Shown: positions 1-15,450 of the stretch, piece by piece
How the letters are laid out: each line of letters starts with the position of its first letter
Position numbering within the stretch: position 1 is the first letter of the stretch
DNA from: Rhizoctonia solani
Lineage: Eukaryota > Basidiomycota > Agaricomycetes > Cantharellales > Ceratobasidiaceae
Assembly (NCBI RefSeq): GCF_016906535.1
Contig: NC_057370.1
Coordinates: 2,046,001 to 2,110,000, forward strand
DNA length: 64,000 nucleotides
Direction: 5' to 3'
Made by a program: the position numbers and the translations under genes
Notes under the pieces: generated by a model
Seen by the model: the letters and a program-made list of their open reading frames with translations, nothing else
Told to the model about the DNA's origin: nothing
Database searches by the model: none

Positions 1-2168
<2,168 letters not shown>

Positions 2169-2850
2169 ACTGAGTTTTTGCTAGAGCTTTGTTCGGATAG
2201 TTTGCATCTTTTATATTTCTCACTGCATCATGTTCTATTGTTGTTTCTAGTATCCAAACACCCATTTCATATATGACAGACGTTGACTAAATTGACTGAA
2301 GGAGCCAAACGGGGGAAGAAGTGCTAAAACAGGATACCGTTTCGTTAATTCTCCTGAAGCCGAGCACAGCCACGGGGACCGGCGCCAATGGTTGGCAGCT
2401 GGCGTGACTCGTGAGTTGGACCACCGCCGGGGTGTGCTGGATCTTTGAAGCCAAGTGGTGCTTGTTCCTTTCTACGACAACAGGGTAGCCTCAGCTGTGA
2501 GTATTCTATGAAGATCGTTGTACTTATCTGACCTCGTGTATAGCCTTGACTCGGTCAACAGAGAATCAAATTTGCTTCGCCTCAAGCGCTCATATAAGCC
2601 CGTAAGATGGTGCGCTACCCGCCCTTTTGTGTGCTCACGATCGCCGCCACCCAGTGTGCTCCGATCCTCTCCATCGCTGCCGTGTACGATTTGTGCTAAT
2701 TAAGCTGTCTTGTTTTGTTTGTATCATTGCGTCTCTACCCATTTGGTAACACTGTATCGCCCTGCCACCAACGGATCATATCTCAACTCTTCGTCTGGAC
2801 AATCTTCTATTTAACCTGGATTCCTCTTCAAATATCATATACACCCGACA

Positions 2851-4333
2851 ATGGCTTTTGCATCCAACTGGAATTTCCGATGGCGATATGGTCTGCTTGC
2901 CCAACCGGGTGCACAGGCCATCGAGCCCTTCCTAGGCACACGAGCCCGTGAGTTGGTCGAACAATCATTGGTTGTTGACATGAATTGATCGCGATCACAG
3001 AACTCGGGTTCATTGGAACCATTATCACACAGTCAATCATGTACGCACTGAGATCCCGTGCTCCCATCGCCAACTCTCCTCATTAATATGTGTTTACAGC
3101 GTTCTGACAATGGTGGCTATCGCGTTTGGTCTTGTCGAATCCAATATCGACACGAATGATGGCGATTTTGAAGGCGACAGGTTGAAGACCTTGCCTTGTT
3201 ACTTCGCAATGTTTGGCCTCGCGGAGATATTTGAACTTGTCATGGGCCTGGATGCACTCAAGTTACGAAACATAATTCAACTGGTTGGTATATGTATCTT
3301 CCACGCGATGCTCATCGTTTCCGCTGGGCTTCAAATCCATCAAACCCGAACAGCTCTCGTTCGTCCCGAAGTTAACGGCACGCGCATTAACTCAGCGGAT
3401 TCGTGTGTTGGGGATGGTTACAAGGCAAGTAGGGTTCCGTATATTGTTTTTGCTACGTGCTTATTTAGGAATCCAGACTTGTTCCGGTCCGGATGGCTTA
3501 TTCGCGCTGGTCGAAAAGTTTCTCATTGTGGTACCAGTTATTCTGGGCGCCAGTCTACTTAGTATGATTTATTTCGTCCGCGAGCTGTATCACGAATTTG
3601 GATGGGCAGTCTTCCACGCGATCGGTGCTGACCCACGAATGAAAGGTGCGCCAGCCTCGTTCCCACAGATCAGTTCGACTGACTCATTTTTTGTAGAGAT
3701 GTACAGATGGTATCAAATTATGATTTGCCTCCTCAAATTTGACTTCTTCTGCTTTGTCGCGTTAACTATGCAGGTGCGTTATCTCCATGACCCATAGCAG
3801 GCTATATCTTATACGTAAACAGCTTCTTATCGTGGTGCTGAGCAAATCATCAGCCGAGTTTGGCTTGACAGTTGCAGCGATCCCCGTTGTGCTCATTCTG
3901 TTGATTGCATGCGGGATTGCAGTACAAAGGGAGATCAAATGGCTCATGACCGGATCACTGGTCCTCATGTTAGGTGCCCAAGCGTACTTTTTGTACAAGT
4001 TCTCGAGATTGTTCATTGGAAAGACCCGAGAGCAGTACGTTAGTACACGAGCGACGTTGGCTACAGTTTGTGGGTACTTCACCGTTGATGCCAGGGGTGT
4101 TGCCATGCTAATCATTATCCCCAGCTATCATTGCTTTTGTGATGATTTTTGCTTCGTTTGCCGTTGGGCTCCGATGCTTTGCCGATTTCGACAAGGGCTT
4201 GAAGAAGTCCAAAGTGCAAGCTGTGGAACAACAGAACCGGCGGCCAGGCAAGGGAGCTTTCTCCCCACTCCATACTCCTGGACTGGACCAGCGTGGATCA
4301 TATATGCTTGAACCACGGATGTCGATTGAATAG
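2851..4333 (+). CDS. Multi-pass membrane protein, UPF0658 Golgi family
   Basis: Uncharacterised fungal membrane protein resembling the UPF0658 Golgi apparatus membrane family, recognised from the pattern of its last helix and tail (FASFAVGLRCFADFDKGL). The start at 2851 gives MAFASNWNFRWRYG, spliced to LGFIGTIITQSII and on to VLTMVAIAFGLVES. About seven hydrophobic helices follow, including a long one near 3840-3925 and the last near 4130-4180. A soluble tail with PGKGAFSPLHTPGLDQRG ends in MSIE. Six or so short introns are needed; the one after DGYKA uses a normal GT donor (GCAA/GTAGGG). The biochemical role of the family is not known to me, and Golgi location is taken from the family name only. 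The gene follows YME1 on the same strand with a gap of about 680 bp. Confidence 0.82.
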
Positions 4334-4846
4334 GCGGGCTGCAGCACGGACAGGCGTTTTGCATTTTAATTTCTATTGTATTTTTTTTCCACCTGGGCCC
4401 GTTTGGGACTTTTCCACCCTGCTTTCTTATCGTAGTAGTATTAGCGAGTACTTAGGCTATTTGCTTTCAATGGTAATGGACATCAGCCACTACAAGTTGA
4501 TGACATAATCGGAGCGGAGTCTTCGATTGGGCCTCGAGTCGGTTGTTTGACAACAACACTCGCTGGCTTTGTCGCCACGAGAGGATAAACGCACAGGTCT
4601 AAGTACGACGAGAAACGTAGAGACCGGGCCAAGGACGGATTCGTAACACTGGCAGCCAGTGGAGGTATTTGGTTTGTCAGCGAGGTAAGTTGTTTATTTT
4701 CCGGTGGTGTTCTGTTGGGGGGCGTCAACGCTCAGACCACCTGGCTCGTGCGCAAGGCCTGTTCTCCATCACCATCACCACCTCCAATTACACATTACAT
4801 TTAATACTTGCTCTGCCCCTCATGACGACAGACCAATTCGCACGCG
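4334..4846 (+). other. Intergenic, likely 5' region of the C2H2 gene
   Basis: No convincing coding exon. The stretch holds the 3' end of the membrane-protein gene and a pyrimidine-rich leader with CAT/CAC runs just before the zinc-finger gene. A short ATG at 4823 opens a frame of 24 codons that overlaps the chosen start at 4847, so it could be an upstream ORF. Confidence 0.4.
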
Positions 4847-6790
4847 ATGCGCATATCAGAACCACTCGTACACCATCCCGAGGAGGAGGAGCTTGAATTA
4901 CGGCTCGAGGATGTGGTCAACGACGATGGAGAGAGCTCGGATGACATTGACGGCGATCACGTGGGCCACCCGCTCGACGACCATGACGGTGTGCACACTT
5001 TGGACGTACATTCTCGGTCAGGAGAGGCGCCGATAGAGCCTCATTCAGATCCATCTGGTGCCCAGCAGCCATTCGATCATGCGGCTCTCGAAGCCCAAAT
5101 TGCAGATCTACTTACTGCAGAGGCCGCTCGCACCACTCGAAGGGCTGCCGCTGCTGCTGCTGCCGCTCGCCAGTTTCAACGCAACACAAGTGCACGTACG
5201 AATCACCCACACTCGGATCCCCAATCGAATCCCAGCACCGATCCTTCGTCCATGTCATACCCCCTTTCACTTGCCGCCGCTCAGTCATACCCTTTACCAA
5301 TGCAGCCCATTGGCTATCCACCGCAAGGGGCTCTTCCTTCCGAACACGACCCTGCAGATTCTAATGACGGATCCGGGCAGCATGCAGCCAACCCATCCAT
5401 CTCCAGCAATCCAGTTGTTCCCGGCGTCCTCGATGGTTCAGCAGGACATCATAGCACCCAACCGCAGAACTTTACCGATATTACCGACATACTCGCTCAC
5501 CTGTCTGCGCATTTGGAAAATGCCGCCGCGGTCGTTGCTGCCGCTGGAAATTCACAGCCTCAAGGAACAATGGCAAGTTCCGGAGCAGAGGACGATGACG
5601 ACTCGTTGCACGAGGGACGTGACGATGATGATGACGACGACGAACCGGCTCGGCCCATCGTTTCGGCTGAGCGTCCCTCTGGTCCGGAAGGCGAAGAAGA
5701 TACCACCCGGCCGTATGTCTGCGATGTACCAGGCTGTGGGAAAGGGTTTGGTAGGAAGAGTGATTTAGCTCGGCACTTGTGAGTTTAGGTTTCGGTGGTC
5801 ATATCACCCGTGTATAAACTTACCGTAAACCTAACCTAGGAGGATCCACTCTGGCGAGCGTCCATACCCCTGCGACGAACCTGGATGCGGAAAAAGTTTT
5901 ATTCAGGTATGCATTTTTGTGTTTGTTGGGCCCTGTTCCTTATTGACAGTTGTCACTAGCGTTCTGCGCTCAACGTTCACAGGCGGGTTCACACGGGGGA
6001 GAAACCCCATTTATGCGAGTACTCCGGGTGTGATAAAACATTCGGAGATTCGAGTAGTTTAGCGCGACATCGGTGTGTTGAAATGTTGATCATACCTCTA
6101 CATTTGGACTTATTCCATACTCAGGAGAACCCACACCGGCCGTCGTCCGTACAAGTGCGATGAACCCTTGTGTGACAAGACGTTCACCCGCAGAACAACT
6201 CTGAACCGACATATGCGCGTTCATATGCCTGGGTTTGATCCACACAGGTGGGTGAGGACCAAGCAACGTCCCGAAACACATCTAACTCTAATCGCTTGGA
6301 TAGCCGACCTTCCAAGCGCCGCCGCACAGACGAAGAACTTACCGACATCCCAGCTATCGGTTCCTTCATCACTCCTCGAGCGGCATTACCCGGTGGTGTT
6401 CGACCAGTCCCACAGATGTCGCACTCGACCATGGCTTCACTTGGTTCTGGAAACAATCCAGGGGCATCTGGTTCAGACGTCCAACTTGAAGGATCGAGCC
6501 AACAAGGATCCCACCATGATTCGAACCCATCATCCATGCCTTGGCCAACTGAACAACCGAACGCAGACAACCAACCTCATCCAGCTGGCTCGGGAGCTGA
6601 AAGTAGAATGCCGGGAGTTGATGGTATTGGCGACGGTCCAGGCGACTACCCAGAAGACTGGGTGCGTAACATGAACGGAGAAACCGAAGAGGACTCGGAA
6701 GATCTCAATGCTCCGTCGGGAGCTGAAGCAAGTACTTCGACAGGTAGCAACCATACCCAACCACCCCGCCCTCCAATCATTTCTTACTAA
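4847..6790 (+). CDS. C2H2 zinc-finger transcription factor, four fingers
   Basis: Probable nuclear sequence-specific DNA-binding protein. A long disordered N-terminus (acidic, Ala/Gln/Ser/Pro-rich, with an Asp run near 5620-5645) leads into four tandem TFIIIA/Kruppel-type fingers, each C-x4-C-x12-H-x3-H, beginning [30 protein letters not shown] and [10 protein letters not shown]. Classical linkers SGERPYP, TGEKPHL and TGRRPYK join them. Introns interrupt fingers 1, 2 and 3/4. A further intron (about 6250-6303, with a CTAAC/CTAAT branch site) joins FDPH to a basic [12 protein letters not shown] stretch that looks like a nuclear localisation signal. The tail is Ser/Pro/Gly-rich and ends PPIISY. 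The target genes cannot be read from sequence; I do not assign a named orthologue. Start 4847 is the first ATG giving the long acidic frame. Confidence 0.85.
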
Positions 6791-8350
6791 TTTTCGCTCC
6801 ATTCTCTGTGTCTATTTTGTAATTTGAGCGAGGACAGCGGATTGTGCGCTACCTGGTTGTGTATAGAGAGCGCTTTGCGTGCAACTTTACCCATATTTTA
6901 TTGTACTTTTTTAAACCTTTTTGGAGTCTTTGCTGCGTATCTCCTTGTACCGAATACCACCCACCAATTTATTTTGTTGTTTCTTTCAAGGCGGCATTGG
7001 AAACGTAGGAGAAAAACGATGTGTACCATTACAAATGCCAGACGTTTGGAATTACTTTGAGTATGGTATGTGCATGTATGATTCTCAAAGTACTACACTG
7101 GTACTAAGTTTAATAAATTACGTGAATTATAACGAACAAGTTCGAGGGGGTGTTGACAATAGCAATTATCAACCGGACGGAACACTGTGACATTGTAGTG
7201 TAGTAGTATAAAAAGATTTCACTGTCATAGTAACAGTGAGCTCAATATCAACAATACTATATGCGCCAACCCAGAGTAGGCAATGCTCTGATGTCGTTCA
7301 TGCACAGCAGTGGCCTGTGTGTGCACGACGAGTCGTCGCGCGCTGGTTCAATCCTCTGGTCAGTCGATTCAGCCGTTGACTATAGTCTACGGCGTCGACT
7401 GCCTTCCCCATCCTACTGCCATATATCAGCCCTCGAACCCGACCCCCAGGACATTCGCACGCCCCGTTCGGAGTCAACGTTTGACTAGTATCGCTGGGAC
7501 CCAGGATCATTTAGTCTTCCACCAAGACCGCGACCCATCTTGTTCCGGTTCCCCAGGCCCTGTCGGTCGTGGCTCGCACTTGCGCCCAGCCTCGAGCTTC
7601 CGGGACATCCAGCCCCTCACACAGACCATAAGTCCCCATGGCGAGGTACGAGGCCGTATTCACATCAATTGCTCATAGACATAAGCTCGGCCGGTAGTCA
7701 CAATCGTGCGTGCTTACAAGCTGAGACTTGTTTCTCCGACCGGAATCCACGAGCTTTAAGTTTGAAGAGAGTGGATTGCACCAGAGCTCGAGTTGGTTCT
7801 GGGTCGAGTAGAGGATGCAAATCTACACAACTTGAATCAAACTGTGCTAGCTATATATATCACTGTGGTGTGATAAGATCTTGAAAATCAGTATGTCAGG
7901 AAAAGATGTATTTTTTCAGTATAATGCGCCCGAAAACTACAACGTCAGTATGTCTTCCTCAGCATCAATCGGACTGAGAAGAATTGATACCTAAAGTTGG
8001 TATATATTGACTTTGATTTCAGCTCAATTTTCACTTGAACGGACATTCTTATTTTCATTATTTTAACCCTATACAGTGTATCGATGGTCGAGTGATGAAA
8101 GCTGGGAGAATAGCAGATTTACACGTCGCTGGTCTGCAATGATTGAGTCGCGAATATGGTACATCCTTGTCGGTTTCACAAGGTTATAACCGTCAGGTTC
8201 CTACTTTGCGTTACTTGCAGTCTATGTATGCGTGCTCGTTCAGGTTTCCATGCAAGTCCAACCGTCACAGAGCGTCCGTAGCCAAATTGAAAGTATATTA
8301 AACTTGTCACATTCATTGAATACATTTTAATAACAGGAAGCTGAGCCCAG
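6791..8350. other. Intergenic gap between convergent genes
   Basis: About 1.56 kb between the zinc-finger gene and the aldehyde dehydrogenase, which converge. I see no conserved protein. Frames at 7261-7488 and 7540-7884 are open but have no recognisable composition or splice structure. A TATA-like site at 7207 precedes the first by about 55 bp, so a short unknown transcript cannot be excluded. Confidence 0.4.
7207..7214 (+). promoter_or_regulatory. Orphan TATA-like box
   Basis: TATAAAAA, 54 bases before an ATG at 7261 that opens a 75-codon frame of no recognised family. It could be chance in AT-rich sequence. Confidence 0.25.
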
Positions 8351-10618
8351 TTACAAACCACCAAACACAATCAACTTGGTATTCATGTATTCGTCAATAC
8401 CATGCGGGCCTCCCTCACGTCCAAGCCCACTTTCTTTGATTCCACCAAACGGCACTTGGGCCTGACTAATCAAGCCAGTGTTGGTGCCCACCATTCCAAC
8501 CTCGAGTGCCTCTGCTACACGCCAGACTCGTCCTACATCGCGAGAGAAGAAATACCCTGCGAGACCGACGTCGGAGTTGTTTGCCAAGCGGATTACTTCA
8601 TCCTCGGTCTCGAACCTATGTGGGATGTCAACAATCGTATTGCATAAAATAGGAAGGCATGGACGCACTTGATCAATGCAGCTACAGGCCCGAATGTCTC
8701 CTCGTCAGTAAGAGCTGCATCAGGGGGAACATCTGCCAGAACTGTTGGCTCGAAAAAGTTGGGGCCCAATGATTCAGCCCGTTTTCCACCAACCAATACA
8801 GATGCACCGCGTGAGACTGCATCATTTACATGCGCCTCGACCTTTTCGATTGCTCGAGAGTGAATCAGAGGTCCATGTGTACTAAACAGATTTGACTATT
8901 AATAAGTACGCCGAGGGGGATAGCGAGCGAAACCACACTAACGTCGCGGGGTCAATTCCATTTCCGAGCTTGAACGCATCAACTTTTTCGGCAAGACGGG
9001 CGGCAAAATCCGCATATACCGACGATTGAACATAGATCCTATGGGTTCACTTCAATACGTGCTTGCAGATTAGTTGGTTGAACCATCAACTACCTGTTTG
9101 CGCAGACACAAGTCTGACCAGAGCCACGGAACTTGCAAGCGATAGCACCGTCAACCGCCTTCTCGATATCCGCGTCATCGAAAACGATAAATGGCGCATT
9201 TCCGCCTGAAACAGATCAATATGGAGTTGGTGCTTTGCTGGAGCGATTGAAATAACTCACCAGCTTCCCAAGAAACCCTATTATGGTGATCGTTCCAGAA
9301 TCCTTTTACTGCCAATTCGAAAGGGACTTACTTTTTCAGAGTAGAACTAGCTTGTTTGGAAAGTATCTTGGCGACAGGTGTGGAGCCCGTAAATGTCACT
9401 TTCTTGATGATCTTGCTTTCGCAAAGCTCCTGGCCAACTTCTTTGATGTTTTTGTCAGTTGTAACAACATTAATAACGCCATCTGGAACTCCGGCTCGGC
9501 GAGCAATCTACATCACGTTACCAACAATACACGTATGGATGAATGCAACACGCACCTCGGCCAGCGCCAGAGCTGAAAACGGAGTTTCCGCAGGAGGTTT
9601 GATAACCACCGTGCAACCAGCAGCAAGAGCGGGTGCTAGTTTCCGGCCAATCATCGCACTCGGGAAGTTCCATGGAGTAAGGATCGCAGCCCCCCTAGCT
9701 ATGCGTTTGGAATCGAATGAGAGGAATTATAATAGGCTCTCACCAACAGGTTGTTTAACAACCACGTTCCGAAGGTTGAGCATTGGCGAAGGGATGACCT
9801 CTAAGCAATATAAGGTATGTTTCAGTCGTAGATATTACGGGACCTACCGCCATAGGTACGAACAGCCTCTCCAGCTGAGGTCTTCTGGTTAGCCTCAATG
9901 TTTCAACCAGCTTACATCCACCCACCAAACCACTGCATAGGTTTAAATTAATAAGCACGTCCCAGAGGCAATAAAATACTCACTTCGACAAACGAGGCAC
10001 TATAAGCATTCTCGCCCTTGCCCTCGGCAAGAGTCTTTCCGTTTTCCAGTGTCTTCCAAATAAGAGTTAGAATGAAACAAGTCTTAACCTCAAATTACTC
10101 CGCACAATGATCAAGCCTAGGTCATCCGCATTATCCAACATGAGTCTGTACATCTTCTGGAGGATATCGTGGCGTTCCTATCCCCCATGCTTATATTAAT
10201 TGCATGGACCATGATGGTATCACAAGAAATACCTTAGCAGTGGTCTTGGACCAGGTTTTAAATGCTTCATCAGCAACCTCGATCGCTTTCTTGGTGTCTT
10301 CAAGCTGCCTATTGATGAGTATCAGTCTAAAGAAAGTGACCGTTGGATACCTACACCAAGTTCAGGAACAGTACCCAATACCTCGCCGGTGGCGGGATCT
10401 ATAGTTTATTGGTTAATCTCCCCCGAATGACGCGTAGCTTTACACCCACTCGTCACTTTAATCTTTCCACCATCCTTAGCGTCTACCCATTGTCCGGCAA
10501 TGAATGCTTGGTATTTAACAGACTCTGATCTTTCACGGCAGAGAACTAACGGGTACCATATGAGCAATAGCGAGAGGTGAGGTTATAATTGACTAACGTT
10601 TGTTGTACTCGAGGCCAT
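8351..10618 (-). CDS. UGA2: Succinate-semialdehyde dehydrogenase [NAD(P)+]
   Basis: Aldehyde dehydrogenase superfamily enzyme that oxidises succinate semialdehyde to succinate, the last step of the GABA shunt. Reading the minus strand: [15 protein letters not shown] near the N-terminus, the catalytic-cysteine region [12 protein letters not shown] near 9100-9130, [16 protein letters not shown] before it, and a C-terminus with the SSADH-like [16 protein letters not shown]. The [11 protein letters not shown] sequence and length of about 490-500 residues favour SSADH over a general aldehyde dehydrogenase. About ten short introns. Start 10618 (MASSTTN) is the best ATG, but after the first intron the frame changes by one base before [11 protein letters not shown] (about 10515-10530), so the N-terminus is either mis-spliced by me or hit by a one-base consensus deletion. 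It is tandem with the IMPACT gene upstream. Confidence 0.9.
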
Positions 10619-10886
10619 CCTTGCAAGCAATGCTGGGTTCAAACGGAGGGAGGGAGGAGCTAAGCGGAAACGGGCTGTAGCAGGACTCTTTAAAGCTGAT
10701 CGACCTCGTGCAAATATCAGCATCACGCCAATGACTTGGTCAGGAGGATGAGATGGGCTGTAAACCGATTCATTCTAAGCGTGACCATATATGCTTATCC
10801 GGCAAGCGATCACGTCACTGAATTCATCTACTACCCGATTCACTAAGCGGTTGCTAGGAACATGTAACGTGAAGCGCTGTAACAAA

Positions 10887-12340
10887 TTATACTCGGCGTT
10901 TTCCTTTACGACCCCCTGGGCCGGCATCATTGACCGACGCTTGCTCAAGAAAACCTCCTTGTTCCAAGGCACTCCTCGCCGACTGGTTTATCCTGTTACG
11001 ACTTAGCGTGGTTTCAGACAAATAAACTATACTACTTGCCATTTAAATCGATCTGGTCCAAGGTGAATGCTGTTGTTTGGGTCTTAGGCAGCCATGTTAG
11101 TTAGACATAAGGTCAAGCACCTACCCCCCGAAAAACCTGGTAACGACCACCAGAACATGATCTACTTCCTACATGGGCTCATAAGCCTAACTTCCTCATT
11201 TTTAATGGCCAAGTTCTCACCATGATTTGGAGTAAATGCGCAATTCCCCGGCCGGCAGCAGATTCGCCGTCATCGTCATTGTCTGAAAAAAACTGTGGGT
11301 TCTGCTTCCTGATTCTTGATGTTATCTCAGTCACTTACCCTGGTGTAGAATACCATCTACAGTGCACCTCCAAGCATTGATAATTGGATGTGCCGCCCTT
11401 GTAGAAAATAGTCAAGCCTACAGACTGCATATAATTCCAATTCTTGACGCACCTTGTAATTCGTTTATCCGTCATCAAATACGCAAGTATGGCTGGAACT
11501 TGATTTGGATGCGTAATTCTGCACGCTCTCCCAATAAAAACGCTCTTCCGATCGATGATTGGTTCTGCGACCGTAAATTCTACGCCGACGGGCAGCTCTA
11601 CAGGTGCGGGCAGCTCCTTTACGAGGGGTTCTTCCGCTCGAGGCGCGGTCTCGTGGGTGTGACTCTCTTTCTCAATCTCTCGTTGAAGTTGACCTGCAGT
11701 CTTCTCGCTTAGCCGCTCTTGGTACCTACAAACAGAGGTTATGCGTTATAAGTACCACAACCGTGTGAGGGCTCACCAATTGTTGCACGCTCCCTAACAT
11801 GCTCAATTCCGTCAAATACCGCTATATCTCCGGGTGACCAAGCAACCCCAGTCAAGCTCGAAAAGTAGGTTCGGAGTACCGAGCCAGAGAGCTCTGGATC
11901 CACACCGAATGCTCCAATGTAACGGGAAAGGAGCTGTAATTGGGGGGCAGACGATGTGGGATAAGAAGGGAGAAGAGTAACTAAGATATTGAGGGACACA
12001 TCTTCGTGTGGTGCTTGAAGCCTAAAGAGCGTCCGGTCACACAATGTTTCCCGATGACTATATGTGGACTTACGAGCTAACTACTTCAAATCGAGTTTTA
12101 GCATATGCGGAGCTAGGATGGGAAAGCGATATAGGCCACACGCGTATATTCTCGGGAAGGTATATGGACTCGAGAGCTACCAGTTATTCTTGTTATAAAA
12201 GGATAACCAGCAGGACACCAATAATAAGTACCTTGAATCTCTGATAAAATAGGCTCCAACTCTGGGTTTGTTTCTAAGAATGCATATAATTCTTCAAGTG
12301 GGGTATATTCCAAAGGAGGGGAAGAAGCTCGTGAAGTCAT
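10887..12340 (-). CDS. YIH1: IMPACT/YIH1 homologue (RWD plus ancient UPF0029 domain)
   Basis: Negative regulator of the Gcn2 eIF2alpha kinase: IMPACT/Yih1 competes for Gcn1 through its RWD domain and so dampens the amino-acid starvation response. The exons read cleanly. The N-terminus MTSRASSPPLEY leads to an RWD-type start (ELYAFLETNPELEPILSEIQ), followed by SRYIGAFGVDPELSG. A linker ERLSEKTAGQLQREIEKE leads to the conserved C-terminal domain: PIIDRKSVFIGRACRI, INAWRC, DNDDDGESAAGRGIAHLL, VVTRFFGG, HLGPDRFKWIN, and a basic end GRKGKRRV. Six introns. The start at 12340 begins just before the RWD core; an in-frame ATG at 12424 would add 28 residues without domain character. Confidence 0.9.
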
Positions 12341-12641
12341 TCGGTCGGTCACAAGAAGGAATGAGCTCAGGCATGCATGGCGATCGTGGTAAAGATTACA
12401 GAAATTGCACGTGATCAAATTCATTTGGTATCGACAGGGCGGTCATCATATGCGAAAATGTGGATTGAGAGGGAGCGAGATACACACGTAAAGTTGGAAT
12501 GAGCGTGATATAAATGACAGCGAGACATTATTACTAGGGTGGAAGTTAGACTGGCAAATGCGTAACTCGTCATAACATAGCTGAAACCAAAGGTCTAGAA
12601 CAAAACCGACACTACATCTGCCGCCTGCGCAAATGTCTGGA

Positions 12642-15450
12642 CTATCGAAGCCCCCAAACCCCCGCTCGTTGAACACCTTCCACGAGCGCATCAACGTTAC
12701 CAAGCCAAGCACCTAGGAGTTCCTTTTTTTCAGCCGAGGTGCGAACCATCTTGCCATCTATGGGTATACCCCTAGTGCGAGACGGAGAATCCTCTAGACT
12801 ACTTCGTTTCCCAGAGTCGGAGCCCAGGTTTCGTTCTATCTCACCGCTGGAGCGCCCTTCGGAGTCTATCCCGTCCCGCTTTACACGACCAACCCCATCC
12901 CGCCCAGCTTTTCGCCCACCGTCACTTCTGGACGGGATCGGTGTCGAAGGAGCACTCCTCTTGGACCGAGAAGCACCATCCTGTCTTGAGTCCGAATCAC
13001 CCAACGAGGTGCTCTGCGATACTTCGAGGTTCCTCCCTAGTGCCTCTGAGCTGGGCTGATTTCTCTTCAAGCCCTCGGTGCTAAGGTGACTACGTCTCAA
13101 ACCGTCGTTGCTTCCCTGGCTCCTTTGCAATGCTTCGTTACTTAACTGGCTTCTCTTAAGCTCTTTGACACCCAAGGCCATGCTCTTCCTGAGCTCGCTG
13201 CCACCTTCGTCTCGCCCGGGTACCCGCACACCACCAGGAATAATGGCGACTTTTTTCGTTCTCGCGGGCGTGGATACAGCTGGCGTACTCGAATCGGGAA
13301 TCGGAGATCCTTCGGTGCCGGAAACGGGCGTAGTGGTGTGGAGCACGCCGGGGTGGATACATTTCTAGGAACGGGCCGCGAGGGAGTTGGACGTGGAAGG
13401 ATTTCACTTGCTCGAGGGCGACGTTTGGTAGGTTTAGTGGCAGAGTTGGGTTCATTGGTATCGGCAATAGAATCCTTGGAGGGCTTCGAGGATGGCGCTC
13501 TAAAAGGATTAGAAGCGGAGTCTTTGGCTGGGGTAGAGTGTGCATCATTGTGCATTTTATAGTGAGCTTTGAGAGGTTCATCTGCTTCATTGGCAAAATT
13601 TCGGGAAGGGGTATATTTCTTTGGGCTCTCAGGCTCGTAGTCGATATCTCCTTTCAGGAGCGAAAGAGTGGCAAGCGCGGGAGCTGTTGGTTTCGCCTTG
13701 AGAGCGTCAGAGATGGAAGTGGAGGGTTTGAAAGGATTCGACGAGCTTGTTTCCAATAGATTAGACCCAAGCACCGGAAATATCCTTGGGTTAGATGCGC
13801 TCTCTCCGGCTTGATCGTATCGGGTTTTGGCGCGAGGCGTGTCTTGGGCATTTCCATCCCGGGCTTCGTCTCGGAACTTTCGTTTTGGTTTCGGTGTTTC
13901 TTGTACATCATGCCCTCCTGTTTTAACAGGTGACTCCGGAAGAGGCACAAAGCATTCCTGAGTTATGGCGTTTGGCGAGGTTGGCCGGGTTTGGGAGGGA
14001 GTGGGAGGATGGATGCGAAGATACTTGTCAGGCAGATGCGGGTTCTCGAGCGTTCGATTGGTCGACGTGGAAGACACAGTGGAAGAGGAATACGAAGACT
14101 GGGCGTAACTGACAGTCGTGGAAAGACCCGTTTTGGCTCTCGCTCCGCTTCTCGGGGCCTAGACGATGATTTTGCAGACGATTCTGTCATATTGGATGCT
14201 GTACTGGCCATAGAGTATGTTGATGAGCGTGAGACAGATCTCATTTCTGCATCCCGCTCATTCATTCGCATTTCAGGGCCGGCCGAAGCATCGGTAGCAT
14301 CCGAGCGCGAAGACAGGACTGAGAGCGTCGAATCCCCACTCACAGTCCGTTCCAGCGGCACTTGTGTTCGAGGCCGTGATTCAGTAACTGGTGTTTGTTT
14401 CGTCTTGGGTCGGCGAGGGGTCTGTAGCACTCGGGTAGGAGCAGGCGGAGATTGGGCCAGAGGCTTTGTGGCCGAGGGTTTAGAGGAAACTCGAGTAGGC
14501 TTTGGTGTGGGTTGAGATACAAAGGAAAGGCCAGTCTCGAGAGGCCTAGAGGAAGATCTATGGCAGGCGCTCCAGTCACGGCAAGGACATCTTCATCCTG
14601 AAGATAAAAATAGAATTCAAGGCATTTCATCCTTAATGATAGATTTAATCAGCTAACGTAGAGTTAAACATACTGGGGCAGGACTCACCTGACATTCTGT
14701 CCTATAACCTTTTTAAGCGTGCGAACGATAACCTCGAGGCCGTTGCATGCTTCAAAAACACGGAGAGCAGAAGGTGAATCGACGAGAAGGCAGTAGGGTA
14801 TCAATTACGAACATGCAAGCGGGGATAACAGCGCGGCAAGCTTTGAGTCCCGCATCTATGCCAGACGTGATTGTGGTGTCGGGGTCATCGGGATTAACGG
14901 AAGCATGCCGGAGTGCGGTCAACAGGTCGAGCAAAGTCTGGTTATTTTGAATGAGGGTATAAATATTTGCGGAAATAATGGACCGACCTGAATGCCTAAC
15001 CTCCTTCCCAGATAAGTCTTGCTGCGAGCATGAATGAGAGCCATGCCTTGAAGGGCTGAAAGAGCGAGAGAAATGATATCGATTACGGCGGATGATGTAT
15101 TAGTCTTGGCACGAATTTCGTCAATAGTACGAGAGATGGATGATGCGGAAAGTACGCCGCTGCTGAGAATTCGAGATACAACTGCATTGGTATTAGACGA
15201 TGTAAATAGTTTGGTCGTTCTAACTTACTGTTCGTTTCAAAGTCATTTTGCTGTTGGAGAAAACGGGGGCGTTGGTGAGGGTCATGAGTGCGTACACAGA
15301 CATCAGCAAGGATACTATGGATGTGCTCAAGCGCTGTAAGTTGAGCCGCTCTAGAAGACCTAAAGAGCTGAGTGCATGTAAGCTACGATCTATAAGTACG
15401 AATGAGGTAGTTTATTGGCTCACATCATCAAGAACATCCACGAGTTCCAT
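12642..15450 (-). CDS. cdc14: Cdc14-type septation initiation network component
   Basis: Homologue of fission-yeast Cdc14, the SIN scaffold that binds the Sid1 kinase (not the Cdc14 phosphatase). The N-terminal helical repeat region reads MELVDVLDD, SSRAAQLTALEHIHSILADV, then SRILSSGVLSASSIS and TLLDLLTALRHASVN. Family hallmarks are LVDSPSALRVFEACNGLEVIV near 14755-14815 and KCLEF.YFYLQDED near 14580-14625. A long Ser/Thr/Pro-rich disordered tail with SQLSNEALQRS-like short repeats ends with KKELLGAWLGNVDALVEGVQ, also typical of this family. Frame changes occur near 14800, 13960-14080 and 13340. They are not explained by introns and look like one-base errors. An upstream continuation (NPKHLRDNDRAMELV) is open but lacks an ATG, so start 15450 is tentative. 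Head-to-head with the TBC gene. Confidence 0.8.

Noticed and set aside
3430..3475. Third GC-AG intron (GCAAGT) in the UPF0658 gene
   Set aside because: A GT donor two bases further on (GCAA/GTAGGG) gives the right frame, so the intron is ordinary.
4760..4790. CAT/CAC run that translates as a polyhistidine stretch in one frame, like a vector tag
   Set aside because: It lies in the untranslated leader of the C2H2 gene in a non-coding frame, with no vector sequence around it.
12341..12424. In-frame ATG 28 codons upstream of the IMPACT start
   Set aside because: The added residues have no RWD character; it is more likely part of the 5' leader.
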